Shown here: positions 21,270-34,479 of the stretch, piece by piece
Layout: each line of letters opens with the position of its first letter
Position numbering within the stretch: the first letter of the stretch is position 1
Assembly (NCBI GenBank): GCA_023614405.1
Contig: CM042694.1
Span: 128,903,711-128,967,710 of the forward strand
DNA length: 64,000 nucleotides
DNA from: Avena insularis
Taxonomy: Eukaryota; Streptophyta; Magnoliopsida; Poales; Poaceae
Reading direction: 5' to 3'
Made by a program: the position numbers and the translations under genes
The notes under the pieces: generated by a model
What the model was told of the DNA's origin: nothing
What the model saw: the letters and a program-made list of their open reading frames with translations, nothing else
The model's database searches: none

Positions 21270-24200
21270 TGTCACATCCCAAGATTTTCCAAATCTTGTA
21301 ATGTGAAAATTAAATAAACAAAATAAATCTTTGTTGAAAATCAGGGTGAAAAGAAACTTTTGTTTCTAAAAGGAGACTTAAAATCCCATCTTGAACAAAC
21401 TTTGGTAAAAGTTTGAATTCAACAAAAATCCAAATCAAGGGAAATGCATTCATCAATGAATGTATCTGGAAATTTGAACACATGGAAAATAAATCCAAAT
21501 CCCTAAGCCCTAATGGAAGGAAATCATTTTCCAAAGTATCTCCAAATCTATGGATTTGATCCATACCAAATTTGATCAACAAACTTTCTCAAAGGATCAA
21601 GAAAGACCTTAAAAGTTGGTTTCACTTAGTTTGGAACCATAGACAAAACCTTATGACTATAATAAGATAAGGAAATTGAATTTCCAAAAGCTAATAAAGC
21701 CCTTACCAAAAGCCATACCAATTGGTGATCAAATAATCCTAAAGGGATTTATAAAGATAAAACATTTATCAAAGGAAAATAAATTGTTTTGGAAACACTG
21801 TTTTAGATCTTTTAATAAAAGACTTTGTTTTCAAATGAAAAGGTGAGCCAAATTAATTTTGGCCAAACTTTTGTAATAAAATATTTTGTTTTGACAAAAT
21901 GAATAAAGGATTATTTAAATAAAATAATAAGGATATAAATATCCAATTTTATTTAAGTAAAGGCTTTTTCCATTTTAAATGAAACCAAGTATTTTATTAC
22001 TACTTTGAAATCTTTTATTAAAAGGTTTTGCTTTGATTAAAATGAGTAAAGGATTATTTAAATAAAATAATAAGGATTTAAATATCCAAATTTTATTTAA
22101 GTAAAGGCTTTCCCATTTTAATTAAACACCAAAACTTATTTATTTATTTAAATAAGTTTCCAAGTATTCCTTATTTTCAAATAAAACCTTCTGGTTTAGT
22201 TTTGAAAATAATTGGATTTCAAATGGAAATTTTGTTAAATAAATCAAACCCTAATAACTAAAGATCCACTTTATTTAAATAATAAATGGATCCTAAAATA
22301 AATAGAAATATTATTTCATTTTGAGATTTGGATTATGTTGCCAAACAGAACCAAATTCAAATGAAAAGTTTGCTGTTTGATTTGATTGAGTGTTGTTTGA
22401 AAGTGTGAATAATTGTTTGAAATTCAAAACAGAAAAAGAATTAGAAAAAGGAAAAAGATTTAGACAGAAAAAAATAGTGCAACAGACTCAGCCCACTAAG
22501 GCCCAGTCCAGCCCAGACTTCTCCCCTCCCCCGAAGAAACCTTTTCTCACCCAGAAACTGACCCACTCAGTCACAGACAATTGGACCCCATTCCCTCTCC
22601 ATTTCCCACTGACCGGTGGACCCCGCACCACTGTGCATCCTCTTCACCCGCGCCAGCCGTTTCTTCCTCCCCTCAATGGCGTTCTGCCGATTTACTCCGG
22701 CGTTGAATTCGCCATAATGCAGGCCTTCACTCCCCCTGCGACGACGCCCATTTAACCGCCTCCCTCTCCTCTGTCATTTCCCACAGACATCGCCTCCCCT
22801 CTGCCCCCAGGCCGCCCCAATTGCTCTCTATACCGCTGCTACTCCGACGATGTTCCGGTGACGATTCCGACAAAGCCTCGCCGCCCCTCTCCTCCCCGAC
22901 CAAGCTCATAGCTTCCCCACTCTCAGGCGCAACTGCCAGTACATCAAACTCGCCCGCAAGTGCCCTGTAACCTCGCCTTCGATGACGACCACCGTCGCCA
23001 CCGTCTGCCTCCGCTCCGGCGAACTCCACAGGTAGCTTCCAGCCACCCCTCTTCTTTTCGATGATGCGCCTAAGACCAGTGATTCCTTCCGCAACTAACG
23101 CCGTCGTTCTCGTGTCCTAGCTCACACCGTAGCGCCGCCTCCATCGTCGACAGTGAGCACCATCGTCTGTCTCGCCTCCGACGAGTTTCCCCTGTAATAT
23201 AGACCGCCCCGCGCCTTCTCGTTCATACACATGACTTCACCTTGACCGTGTGAATCTAACCACGTCATCATCTTGTCTCGAGGTGATCTGCAGCTTCATC
23301 CCCGATCTCAACCAGAGCCAACCGCCGCCGTTCCCAACTCCGACGAGGAATTACGCCTGACCCCGTGCGCCCCTCGTCCGACCAACACCTCCCCGAGCAT
23401 CACCATGACCTCCTGAGCCCGGTGAGCATCTCCTCTTTCTCTCTCGCTTTCTGCATCGCCGGCACCGTCATCGACCGATCACTCCGCCGCGCCCGGATCA
23501 CGCCGCTTTTGCTCCTTTCAAGCAAGCAGCGTTAGATGCAGATCCATCGACACGATTAGTTCATCACTTAACGAAGACGCTACCTAAGCTGCGATCCAAT
23601 TTAGATCTAACGCACAAGAGCACTCGATCCGCCGAACGGTATCGACCCGAAGAACACGCCAAGCCGTGATAGATCTGAATTAGAATTTGAAAACAGAAAC
23701 TTTTGCCATTTTCAAACCCTTGTATCTTGGGATCCACACGTCCAAATTTTACAAATTTGATGTCGTTGGAATCAGCAAGACAAGCTCTAGCCAACCCTGC
23801 CCTTAGTTTAGCAAATAGTATTTGTTAGATTGTTTGATTTTGCAGTTTCTTTTGTGTGCTTGCTAACATTAGAAAAATCATTTAAAAATGATTTTAAGAT
23901 TAAAACCTTTGCAAATTGGTTTGTTGTGACCTTACTGACCCTAGGAACCAACCCATAGTTTGGAAAATGATTTTGGAAAAGAATAGGATGGATTAATTAG
24001 TTTAGTCCATTTCTAGCTAATTAAAAACCATTGTTTTGTTTATGAAAATGCTTTCATAAAGAAAACTTTGAGAAAATGTTTTGGACCAAACCTACTGACC
24101 CAAACACCAAGTTTTGCAATAGCAACTCATTTGGTGAACCCTATAGGTTAGTGCCTTAGTAAAAATATTTCTACACCACATAGAATGACACTTTGTTTTG

Positions 24201-25975
24201 AAAATGGTTTTATAGTGAAACCTTTTGCAAATGACTTAGCCACTTCACAAAATGACCAATAGGTGTGCCCAAATGTCTATGACCCATTAGGAACCCCTTT
24301 TTCAAACAAATCAAAGCTTGGCATGCTTGCATGCATTACTTGAACTTTACCACTTTGGTAAATGACCAATTTGGATCTTACAAAGTTTAGGAATCTAATA
24401 GAGACCCTCTTTGCAAATGACTTTGCCATTTTGGTAAATGACCAATTTGGAACTTACAAAGTTAGAAGCCTAGTGAAGACCATCCTTACAATAGAACCAA
24501 CCTTTGCATGCTTATGCATGACTTAGATCCCATTACTTTGTGTGTGAAAAATTGTTTGTTTGAATTTGTTATTTTATTTGTGTAGTTTTGCTTGATTGGT
24601 AGATTAAGTTTGTGCCTTGCTTGATTGAATTGTAGTGACTTGAAGAGTGTGAGTGTTGCAAGGACAAGGAGTGAACCTATACCCTCTACCAAAAAGGCAA
24701 GTGATATCATCATGAATATTCCATTCCTATATTTTATATATGCATTAGTATTATTTTTCTAAGTATAGGACTTGCATGGTTTTTGCTAAGTACAAGCTAT
24801 TCTTGGGAAAACCTATTAGGTGAAACCTTAGTGAAAATTACCTAAGTCAAGATTCCTATTACTATCATGCTTAGCCTAGCTACTAGAAAACAAGGGTGGT
24901 TTATATATTCACACTATGGAAAAATATTCTAAGTCTAAGGACTTGTCTTTATTTAACAAAACAACTAAGTTAATGAATCACCTGGGTGGAATGGAAAGAA
25001 TGGGATATGTTGAGTGGTTACACAAGGCCAGGGGTACTGGTGAACCTTGTGTATCTCACTTGTGGATGGCCACCCAGGAACAAAGAGATTTGAGTTGTCA
25101 AATGTTGAGAAGCTTCAAGTGCAACCACTTGGTAATATGGGCTCTGCCATGATCTTAGGATGCTGGAACTTAGTCTCTTGGACAGTGGGTGGTAGATGGG
25201 ATGATAGGTTGGAGCGCGTCCATTTGACTAAGGAAAGGCTACTGAAGGATCATGTCTTGGGAAACCAAGGCTTGTGGGGAAAGTGCACCACCTCTGTAGA
25301 GTGTAAGACCTAAGTACTTAGCCATGTCCCTGGTAAAGGACAATTTGAGCATCAAGACATGGAAACTTCAAGAATCTCATCACTCCAATTTCTAAATAAA
25401 ACTTGTGGGTGAACAAGGGTTAAAAGGATCTTCAGTCATTGATTGGTAGATGCCCTGAGTGGATCTGGAGTCTTTGATTGATAGATGCCTTGGGTGTTTT
25501 TGCCAAACAAAACTTAGTGTTTTCAAAAGTTAAGGAAAAATCTATTTTGAGCAAAGCAAGCCTAAGCTCCACCAGCCAAATGCATATAGTATTATAGTCC
25601 ACTTAAAATATACTAAGGTATCACTTGCCAATACAATTCAAATGTATTGACCCTTGTGGCTGTAACTTATGATGTTGCAGGTTTGATTGATTTAGTGAAG
25701 ATTGATTGATTAGGATTACAAAGTCTACAACCAACATCTGCCTGTGGCACTTTGAAGATGAAGGACCCATGACTATAGTTATTCCGCTGCAATGTAATGT
25801 AAATAGCCAATGAGCTATGTTTGATGTAATAAAATTATTTTATTCCTGGTTATAAAGTTGTATATGACCTTTGTTTCATGATATTACATCTAAACTGTGG
25901 ATGCTAGCTATTGATCCAGGGACTAGCATTGTAAACACAGGGGACTCAATCTTATTAAAGGTTGGGGACGCTACA
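21270..25975 (+). repeat. 3' LTR of element 2
   Basis: 4706 bp partner of 14928-19578, 55 bp longer. Nearly all of the length difference falls in the GC-rich block 22481-23680, where this copy has the fuller sequence (for example CCCACTGACCGG against CCCGACCGG). The end ACGCTACA is followed directly by the ATCCA duplication. Confidence 0.95.
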
Positions 25976-25980
25976 ATCCA
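25976..25980. repeat. Target site duplication of element 2, right copy (ATCCA)
   Basis: ATCCA directly after the LTR end repeats 14923-14927. The satellite tail TGTGTGGTCTCTGAAGAG continues from here in phase. Confidence 0.93.
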
Positions 25981-28900
25981 TGTGTGGTCTCTGAAGAGAA
26001 CATAAATGCAATGACTCTGGTTGTGGTTAATGAGAAGAACACACATGCAATGACACTGTGGATCCATATGTGGTATGTGAAAAGAACACACATGCAATGA
26101 CTCTGGTTGTTGTTAGTAAAAATTACACACATGCAATGACACTAGTGGATCCATGTGTGGTCTCTGAAGAGAACACACAGATGCAATGACACTGGTGGAT
26201 CCATCTGTGGTATGTGAAAAGAACACACATGCAATGACTACAGTTGTTGTTAGTAAAAAGAACACACATGCAATGACACTGGTGGATCCATGTGTGGTCT
26301 CTGAAGATAACACACATGCAATGAATCTAGATGTGGTTAATGAGAAGAACACACATTTCAATAACACATGTGGATCCATATGTGGTATGTGAAAAGAACA
26401 CACATGCAATGACTCTAGTTGTTGTTAGTAGAAAGAACACACATGCAATGACACTGGTGGATCCATGTGTGGTCTTTGAAGAGAACACACATTTCAATGA
26501 CACTGGTAGATCCATATGTGGTATGTGAAAAGAATAGTCATGAAATGACTCCAATTGTTGTTATGAAAAAGAACACACGTGCAATGACACTGGTGAATCC
26601 ATGTGTGGTCTGTAAAGAGAACACAGATGCAATGAATCTAGCTGTGGTTAATGAGAAGAACACACATGCAATGACACTGGTTGGTGTTAGTAAAAAGAGC
26701 ACACATGAAATGACACTGGTAGATCCATGTGTGGTCTCTAAAGAGAACACACATTTCAATGACACTGGTGGATCCATATGTGGTGTGTGAAAATAAACAC
26801 ATGCAATGACTCTAGTTGTTGTTAGTAAAAATAACACACATGCAATGACACTGGTGGATCCATATGTGGTATGTGAAAAGAATAGTCATGAAATGACTCC
26901 AGTTGTTGTTAGTAAAAAGATCACACATGCAATTACACTGGTGGATCCATGTGTGGTCTCTAAAGAGAACATACATGCAATGACTCTAGCTGTGGTTAAT
27001 GAGAAGAACACAAATGCAATGACACTGGTGGATCCATAGGTGGATTGTGAAAATAACACACATGCAATGACACTGGATGTTGTTAGTAAAAAGAGCACAC
27101 ATGCAATGACACTGGTGGATCCATATGTGGTATGTGAAAAGAATAGTCATGAAATGACTCAAGTTGTTGTTAGTAAAAATATCACACATGCAATTACACT
27201 GGTGGATCCATGTGTGGTCTCTAAAGAGAACATACATGCAATGACTCTAGCTGTGGTTAATGAGAAGAACACACATGCAAGGACACTAGTGGATCCATAG
27301 GTGGATTGTGAAAATAACACACATGCAATGACTCTGGTTGTTATTAGTAAAAAGAACACACATGCAATGACACTGGTGGATCCATGTGTGGTCTCTAAAG
27401 AGAACAGACATTTCAAAGACACTGGTGGATCCATTTGTGGTATGTGAAAAGAATAGTCATGAAATGACTCAGTTGTTGTTATTAAAAAGAACACACATGC
27501 AATGACACTGGTGAATCCATGTGTGGTCTCTAAAGAGAACACACATGCAATGAATCTAGCTATGGTTAATGAGAAGAACACACATGCAATGACACTGGTT
27601 GTTGTTAGTAAAAAGAGCACACATGAAATGACACTGGTAGATCCATGTGTGGTCTCTAAAGAGAACACACATTTCAATGACACTGGTGGATCCATATATG
27701 GTGTGTGAAAAGAACACACATGCAATGACTCCCGTTGTTGTTAGTAAAAAGAACACACATGCAATGACACTGGTGGATCCATGTGTGGTCTCTGAAGAGA
27801 ACACACATGCAATGACTCTAGCTGTGGTTACTGAAGAGAACACACATTTCAATGACACAGGTGGATCCATATGTGGTATGTGAAAAGAACACACATGAAA
27901 TGACTCCAGTTGTTTTTAGTAAAAAGTACACAGATGCAATGACACTAGTGGATCCATATGTGGTATGTGAAAAGAACACACATGCAATGACTCCAGTTGT
28001 TGTTAGTAAAAAGATACCACATGCAATGACACTGGTGGATCCATGTGTGGTCTCTAAAGATAACACACATGCAATGAATATAGATATGGTTAATAAGAAG
28101 AACACACATTTCAATGACACGCATTTCAATGACACTAGTGGATCAATATGTAGTATGTGAAGAGAACACACATGCAATGACTCTAGCTGTTGTTAGTAAA
28201 AAGAACACACATGCAATGACACTGGTGGATCCATGTGTGATCTCTAAAGAGAACACACATTTCAATGACACTGGTGGATCCATATGTGGTATGTGAAAAG
28301 AATAGTCATGAAATGACTCTAATTGTTGTTAGTAAAAAGAGCACACATGCAATTACACGGGTGGATCCATGTGTGGTCTCTGAAGAGAACATAAATGCAA
28401 TGACTCTAGCTATGGTGTGTGAAAAGAACACACATGCAATGACACTGGTTGTTGTTAGTAAAAAGAGCACACATGAAATGACACTGGTAGATCCATGTGT
28501 GGTCTCTAAAGAGAACACACATTTCAATGACACTGGTGGATCCATATATGGTGTGTGAAAAGAACACACATGCAATGACTCCCGTTGTTGTTAGTAAAAA
28601 GAACACACATGCAACATCAGGATCCATGTGTGGTCTCTGAAGAGATCACACATGCAATGACTCTAGCTGTGGTTACTGAAGAGAACACACATTTCAATGA
28701 CACAGGTGGATCCATATGTGGTATGTGAAAAGAACACACATGAAATGACTCCAGTTGTTTTTAGTAAAAAGTACACACATGCAATGACACTAGTGGATCC
28801 ATATGTGGTCTCTGAAGAGAACACACAGATGCAATGACACTAGTGGATCCATATGTGGTATGTGAAAAGAACACACATGCAATGACTCCAGTTGTTGTTA

Positions 28901-31799
28901 GTAAAAAGATACCACATGCAATGACACTGGTGGATCCATGTGTGGTCTCTAAAGATAACACACATGCAATGAATCTAGATATGGTTAATAAGAAGAACAC
29001 ACATTTCAATAACACATGTGGATCCATATGTGGTATGTGAAAATAACACACATGCAATGACTCTAGTTGTTGTTAGTAGAAAGAACACACATGTAATGAC
29101 ACTGGTGGATCCATGTGTGGTCTTTGAAGAGAACACGCATTTCAATGACACTGGTAGATCCATATGTGGTATGTGAAAAGAATAGTCACGAAATGACTAC
29201 AGTTGTTGTTATTAAAAAGAACACACATGCAATGACACTGGTGAATCCATGTGTGGACTGTAAAGAGAACACACATGCAATGAATCTAGTTGTGGTTAAT
29301 GAGAAGAACACACATGCAATGACACTGGTTGTTGTTAGTAAAAAGAGCACACATGAAATGACACTAGTAGATCCATGTGTGGTCTCTAAAGAGAACACAC
29401 ATTTCAATGACACTGGTGGATCCATATGTGGTGTGTGAAAATAAACACATGCAATGACTCTAGTTGTTGTTAGTAAAAATAACACACATGCAATGACACT
29501 GGTGGATCCATATGTGGAATGTGAAAAGAATAGTCATGAAATGACTCCAGTTGTTGTTAGTAAAAATATCACACATGCAATTACACTGGTGGATCCATGT
29601 GTGGTCTCTAAAGAGAACATACATGCAATGACTCTAGCTGTGGTTAATGAGAAGAACACACATGCAATGACACTGGTGGATCCATAGGTGGATTGTGAAA
29701 ATAACACACATGCAATGACACTGGTTGTTGTTAGTAAAAAGAGCACACATGCAATGACACTGGTGGATCCATATGTGGTATGTGAAAAGAATAGTCATGA
29801 AATGACTCTAGTTGTTGTTAGTAAAAATATCACACATGCAATTACACTGGTGGATCCATGTGTGGTCTCTAAAGAGAACATACATGCAATGACTCTAGTT
29901 GTGGTTAATGAGAAGAACACACATGCAATGACACTAGTGGATCCATAGGTGGATTGTGAAAATAACACACATGCAATGACTCTGGTTGTTATTAGTAAAA
30001 AGAACACACATGCAATGACACTGGTGGATCCATGTGTGGTCTCTAAAGAGAACAGACATTTCAAAGACACTGGTGGATCCATTTGTGGAATGTGAAAAGA
30101 ATAGTCATGAAATGACTCAGTTGTTGTTATTAAAAAGGACACACATGCAATGACACTGGTGAATCCATGTGTGGTCTCTAAAGAGAACACACATGCAATG
30201 AATCTAGCTATGGTTAATGAGAAGAACACACATGCAATGACACTGGTTGTTGTTAGTAAAAAGAGCACACATGAAATGACACTGGTAGATCCATGTGTGG
30301 TCTCTAAAGAGAACACACATTTCAATGACACTGGTGGATCCATATATGGTGTGTGAAAAGAACACACATGCAATGACTCCCGTTGTTGTTAGTAAAAAGA
30401 ACACACATGCAATGACATCAGGATCCATGTGTGGTCTCTCAAGAGAACACACATGCAATGACTCTAGCTGTGTTATCAAGAGAACACACATTTCAATGAC
30501 ACAGGTGGATCCATAAGTGGTATGTGAAAAGAACACACATGAAATGACTCCAGTTGTTGTTAGTAAAAAGTACACACATGCAATGACACTAGTGGATCCA
30601 TATGTGGTATCTGAAGAGAACACACAGATGCAATGACACTAGTGGATCCATATGTGGTATGTGAAAAGAACACACATGCAATGACTCCAGTTGTTGTTAG
30701 TAAAAAGATACCACATGCAATGACACTGGTGGATCCATGTGTGGTCTCTGAAGATAACACACATGCAATGAATCTAGATATGGTTAATAAGAAGAACACA
30801 CATTTCAATAACACATGTGGATCCATATGTGGTATGTGAAAATAACACACATGCAATGACTCTAGTTGTTGTTAGTAGAAAGAACACACATGTAATGACA
30901 CTGGTGGATCCATGTGTGGTCTTTGAAGAGAACACGCATTTCAATGACACTGGTAGATCCATATGTGGTATGTGAAAAGAATAGTCACGAAATGACTACA
31001 GTTGTTGTTATTAAAAAGAACACACATGCAATGACACTGGTGAATCCATGTGTGGTCTGTAAAGAGAACACACATGCAATGAATCTAGCAGTGGTTAATG
31101 AGAAGAACACACATGCAATGACACTGGTTGTTGTTAGTAAAAAGAGCACACATGAAATGACACTAGTAGATCCATGTGTGGTCTCTAAAGAGAACACACA
31201 TTTCAATGACACTGGTGGATCCATATGTGGTGTGTGAAAATAAACACATGCAATGACTCTAGTTGTTGTTAGTAAAAATAACACACATGCAATGACACTG
31301 GTGGATCCATATGTGGTATGTGAAAAGAATAGTCATGAAATGACTCCAGTTGTTGTTAGTAAAAAGATCACACATGCAATTACACTGGTGGATCCATGTG
31401 TGGTCTCCAAAGAGAACATACATGCAATGACTCTAGCTGTGGTTAATGAGAAGAACACACATGCAATGACACTGGTGGATCCATAGGTGGATTGTGAAAA
31501 TAACACACATGCAATGACACTGGTTGTTGTTAGTAAAAAGAGCACACATGCAATGACACTGGTGGATCCATATGTGGTATGTGAAAAGAATAGTCATGAA
31601 ATGACTCTAGTTGATGTTAGTAAAAATATCACACATGCAATTACACTGGTGGATCCATGTGTGGTCTCTAAAGAGAACATACATGCAATGACTCTAGCTG
31701 TGGTTAATGAGGAGAACACACATGCAAGGACACTAGTGGATCCATAGGTGGATTGTGAAAATAACACACATGCAATGACTCTGGTTGTTATTAGTAAAA

Positions 31800-32920
31800 A
31801 GAACACACATGCAATGACACTGTGGATCCATGTGGTCTCTAAAGAGAACGGACATTTCAAAGACACTGTGGATCCATTTGTGGTATGTGAAAAGAATAGT
31901 CATGAAATGACTCATGTTGTTGTTATTAAAAAGAACACACATGCAATGACATCAGGAATCCATGTGTGGTCTCTAAAGAGAACACACATGCAATGAATCT
32001 AGCTATGGTTAATGAGAAGAACACACATGCAATGACACTGGTTGTTGTTAGTAAAAAGAGCACACATGAAATGACATCGGTAGATCCATGTGGTCTCTAA
32101 AGAGAACACACATTTCAATGACACTGTGGATCCATATATGGTGTGAAAAGAACACACATGCAATGACTGCTGTTGTTAGTAAAAGAACACACATGCAATG
32201 ACATCAGGATCCATGTGTGGTCTCAAGAGAACACACATGCAATGACTCTAGCTGTGGTTACAAGAGAAGAACACACATTTCAATGACACAGGTGGATCCA
32301 TATGTGGTATGTGAAAAGAACACACATGAAATGACTCCAGTTGTTGTTAGTAAAAAGTACACACATGCAATGACACTAGTGGATCCATATGTGGTCTCTG
32401 AAGAGAACACACAGATGCAATGACACTAGTGGATCCATATGTGGTATGTGAAAAGAACACACATGCAATGACACCAGTTGTTGTTAGTAAAAAGATACCA
32501 CATGCAATGACATGTGGATCCATGTGTGGTCTGAAGATAACACACATTTCAATAACACATGTGGATCCATATGTGGTATGTGAAAATAACACACATGCAA
32601 TGACTCTAGTTGTTGTTAGTAGAAAGAACACACATGTAATGACACTGGTGGATCCATGTGTGGTCTTTGAAGAGAACACGCATTTCAATGACACTGGTAG
32701 ATCCATATGTGGTATGTGAAAAGAATAGTCACGAAATGACTACAGTTGTTGTTATTAAAAAGAACACACATGCAATGACACTGGTGAATCCATGTGTGGT
32801 CTGTAAAGAGAACACACATGCAATGAATCTAGCTGTGGTTAATGAGAAGAACACACATGCAATGACACTGTTGTTGTTAGTAAAAGAGCACACATGAAAT
32901 GACACTAGTAGATCCATGTG
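31800..32920. repeat. Indel-rich copy of a domain 1 unit
   Basis: This stretch aligns with 34045-35140, sharing the rare GAACGGACATTTCAAAG variant, but has more than ten small deletions (GGTGG to GTGG, GTGTGG to GTGG, CTGGT to TCA, loss of a TCTG). Units on both sides lack them. It is either a decayed unit or a poorly polished part of the assembly. Confidence 0.65.
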
Positions 32921-34479
32921 TGGTCTCTAAAGAGAACACACATTTCAATGACACTGGTGGATCCATATGTGGTGTGTGAAAATAAACACATGCAATGACT
33001 CTAATTGTTGTTAGTAAAAATAACACACATGCAATGACACTGGTGGATCCATATGTGGTATGTGAAAAGAATAGTCATGAAATGACTCCAGTTGTTGTTA
33101 GTAAAAAGATCACACATGCAATTACACTAGTGGATCCATGTGTGGTCTCTAAAGAGAACAGACATTTCAATGACACTGGTGGATCCACATGTGGTATGTG
33201 AAAAGAATAGTCATGAAATGACTCCAGTTGTTGTTATTAAAAAGAACACACATGCAATGACACTAGTGAATCCATGTGTGGTCTCTAAAGAGAACACACA
33301 TGCAATGAATCTAGCTGTGGTTAATGAGAAGAACACACATGCAATGACACTGGTTGTTGTTAGTAAAAAGAGCACACATGAAATGACACTAGTAGATCCA
33401 TGTGTGGTCTCTAAAGAGAACACACATTTCAATGACACTGGTGGATCCATATGTGGTGTGTGAAAATAAACACATGCAATGACTCTAGTTGTTGTTAGTA
33501 AAAATAACACACATGCAATGACACTGGTGGATCCATATGTGGTATGTGAAAAGAATAGTCATGAAATGACTCCAGTTGTTGTTAGTAAAAAGATCACACA
33601 TGCAATTACACTGGTGGATCCATGTGTGGTCTCCAAAGAGAACATACATGCAATGACTCTAGCTGTGGTTAATGAGAAGAACACACATGCAATGACACTG
33701 GTGGATCCATAGGTGGATTGTGAAAATAACACACATGCAATGACACTGGTTGTTGTTAGTAAAAAGAGCACACATGCAATGACACTGGTGGATCCATATG
33801 TGGTATGTGAAAAGAATAGTCATGAAATGACTCTAGTTGATGTTAGTAAAAATATCACACATGCAATTACACTGGTGGATCCATGTGTGGTCTCTAAAGA
33901 GAACATACATGCAATGACTCTAGCTGTGGTTAATGAGGAGAACACACATGCAAGGACACTAGTGGATCCATAGGTGGATTGTGAAAATAACACACATGCA
34001 ATGACTCTGGTTGTTATTAGTAAAAAGAACACACATGCAATGACACTGGTGGATCCATGTGTGGTCTCTAAAGAGAACGGACATTTCAAAGACACTGGTG
34101 GATCCATTTGTGGTATGTGAAAAGAATAGTCATGAAATGACTCAGTTGTTGTTATTAAAAAGAACACACATGCAATGACACTGGTGAATCCATGTGTGGT
34201 CTCTAAAGAGAACACACATGCAATGAATCTAGCTATGGTTAATGAGAAGAACACACATGCAATGACACTGGTTGTTGTTAGTAAAAAGAGCACACATGAA
34301 ATGACACTGGTAGATCCATGTGTGGTCTCTAAAGAGAACACACATTTCAATGACACTGGTGGATCCATATATGGTGTGTGAAAAGAACACACATGCAATG
34401 ACTCCCGTTGTTGTTAGTAAAAAGAACACACATGCAATGACATCAGGATCCATGTGTGGTCTCTGAAGAGAACACACAT

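Larger units (their letters stand above)
14928..25975 (+). mobile_element. Non-autonomous TR-GAG-like LTR retrotransposon (element 2)
   Basis: 11.05 kb element with LTRs at 14928-19578 and 21270-25975, an ATCCA target duplication, a tRNA-iMet primer site, a polypurine tract and a 1691-bp interior whose only gene is Gag-like. Protease, RT, RNase H and integrase are absent. LTRs make up 85% of its length. Terminal-repeat elements that keep only gag are known in plants as TR-GAG. Links to Tekay-type chromoviruses are visible: the same LTR start TGTCACATCCCAA, the same primer site, a related Gag N-terminus, and a relic of the pol end next to the polypurine tract. It would need enzymes in trans. 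LTRs differ by roughly 0.5% outside the GC-rich block (hand count), so it is younger than element 1. Confidence 0.9.
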
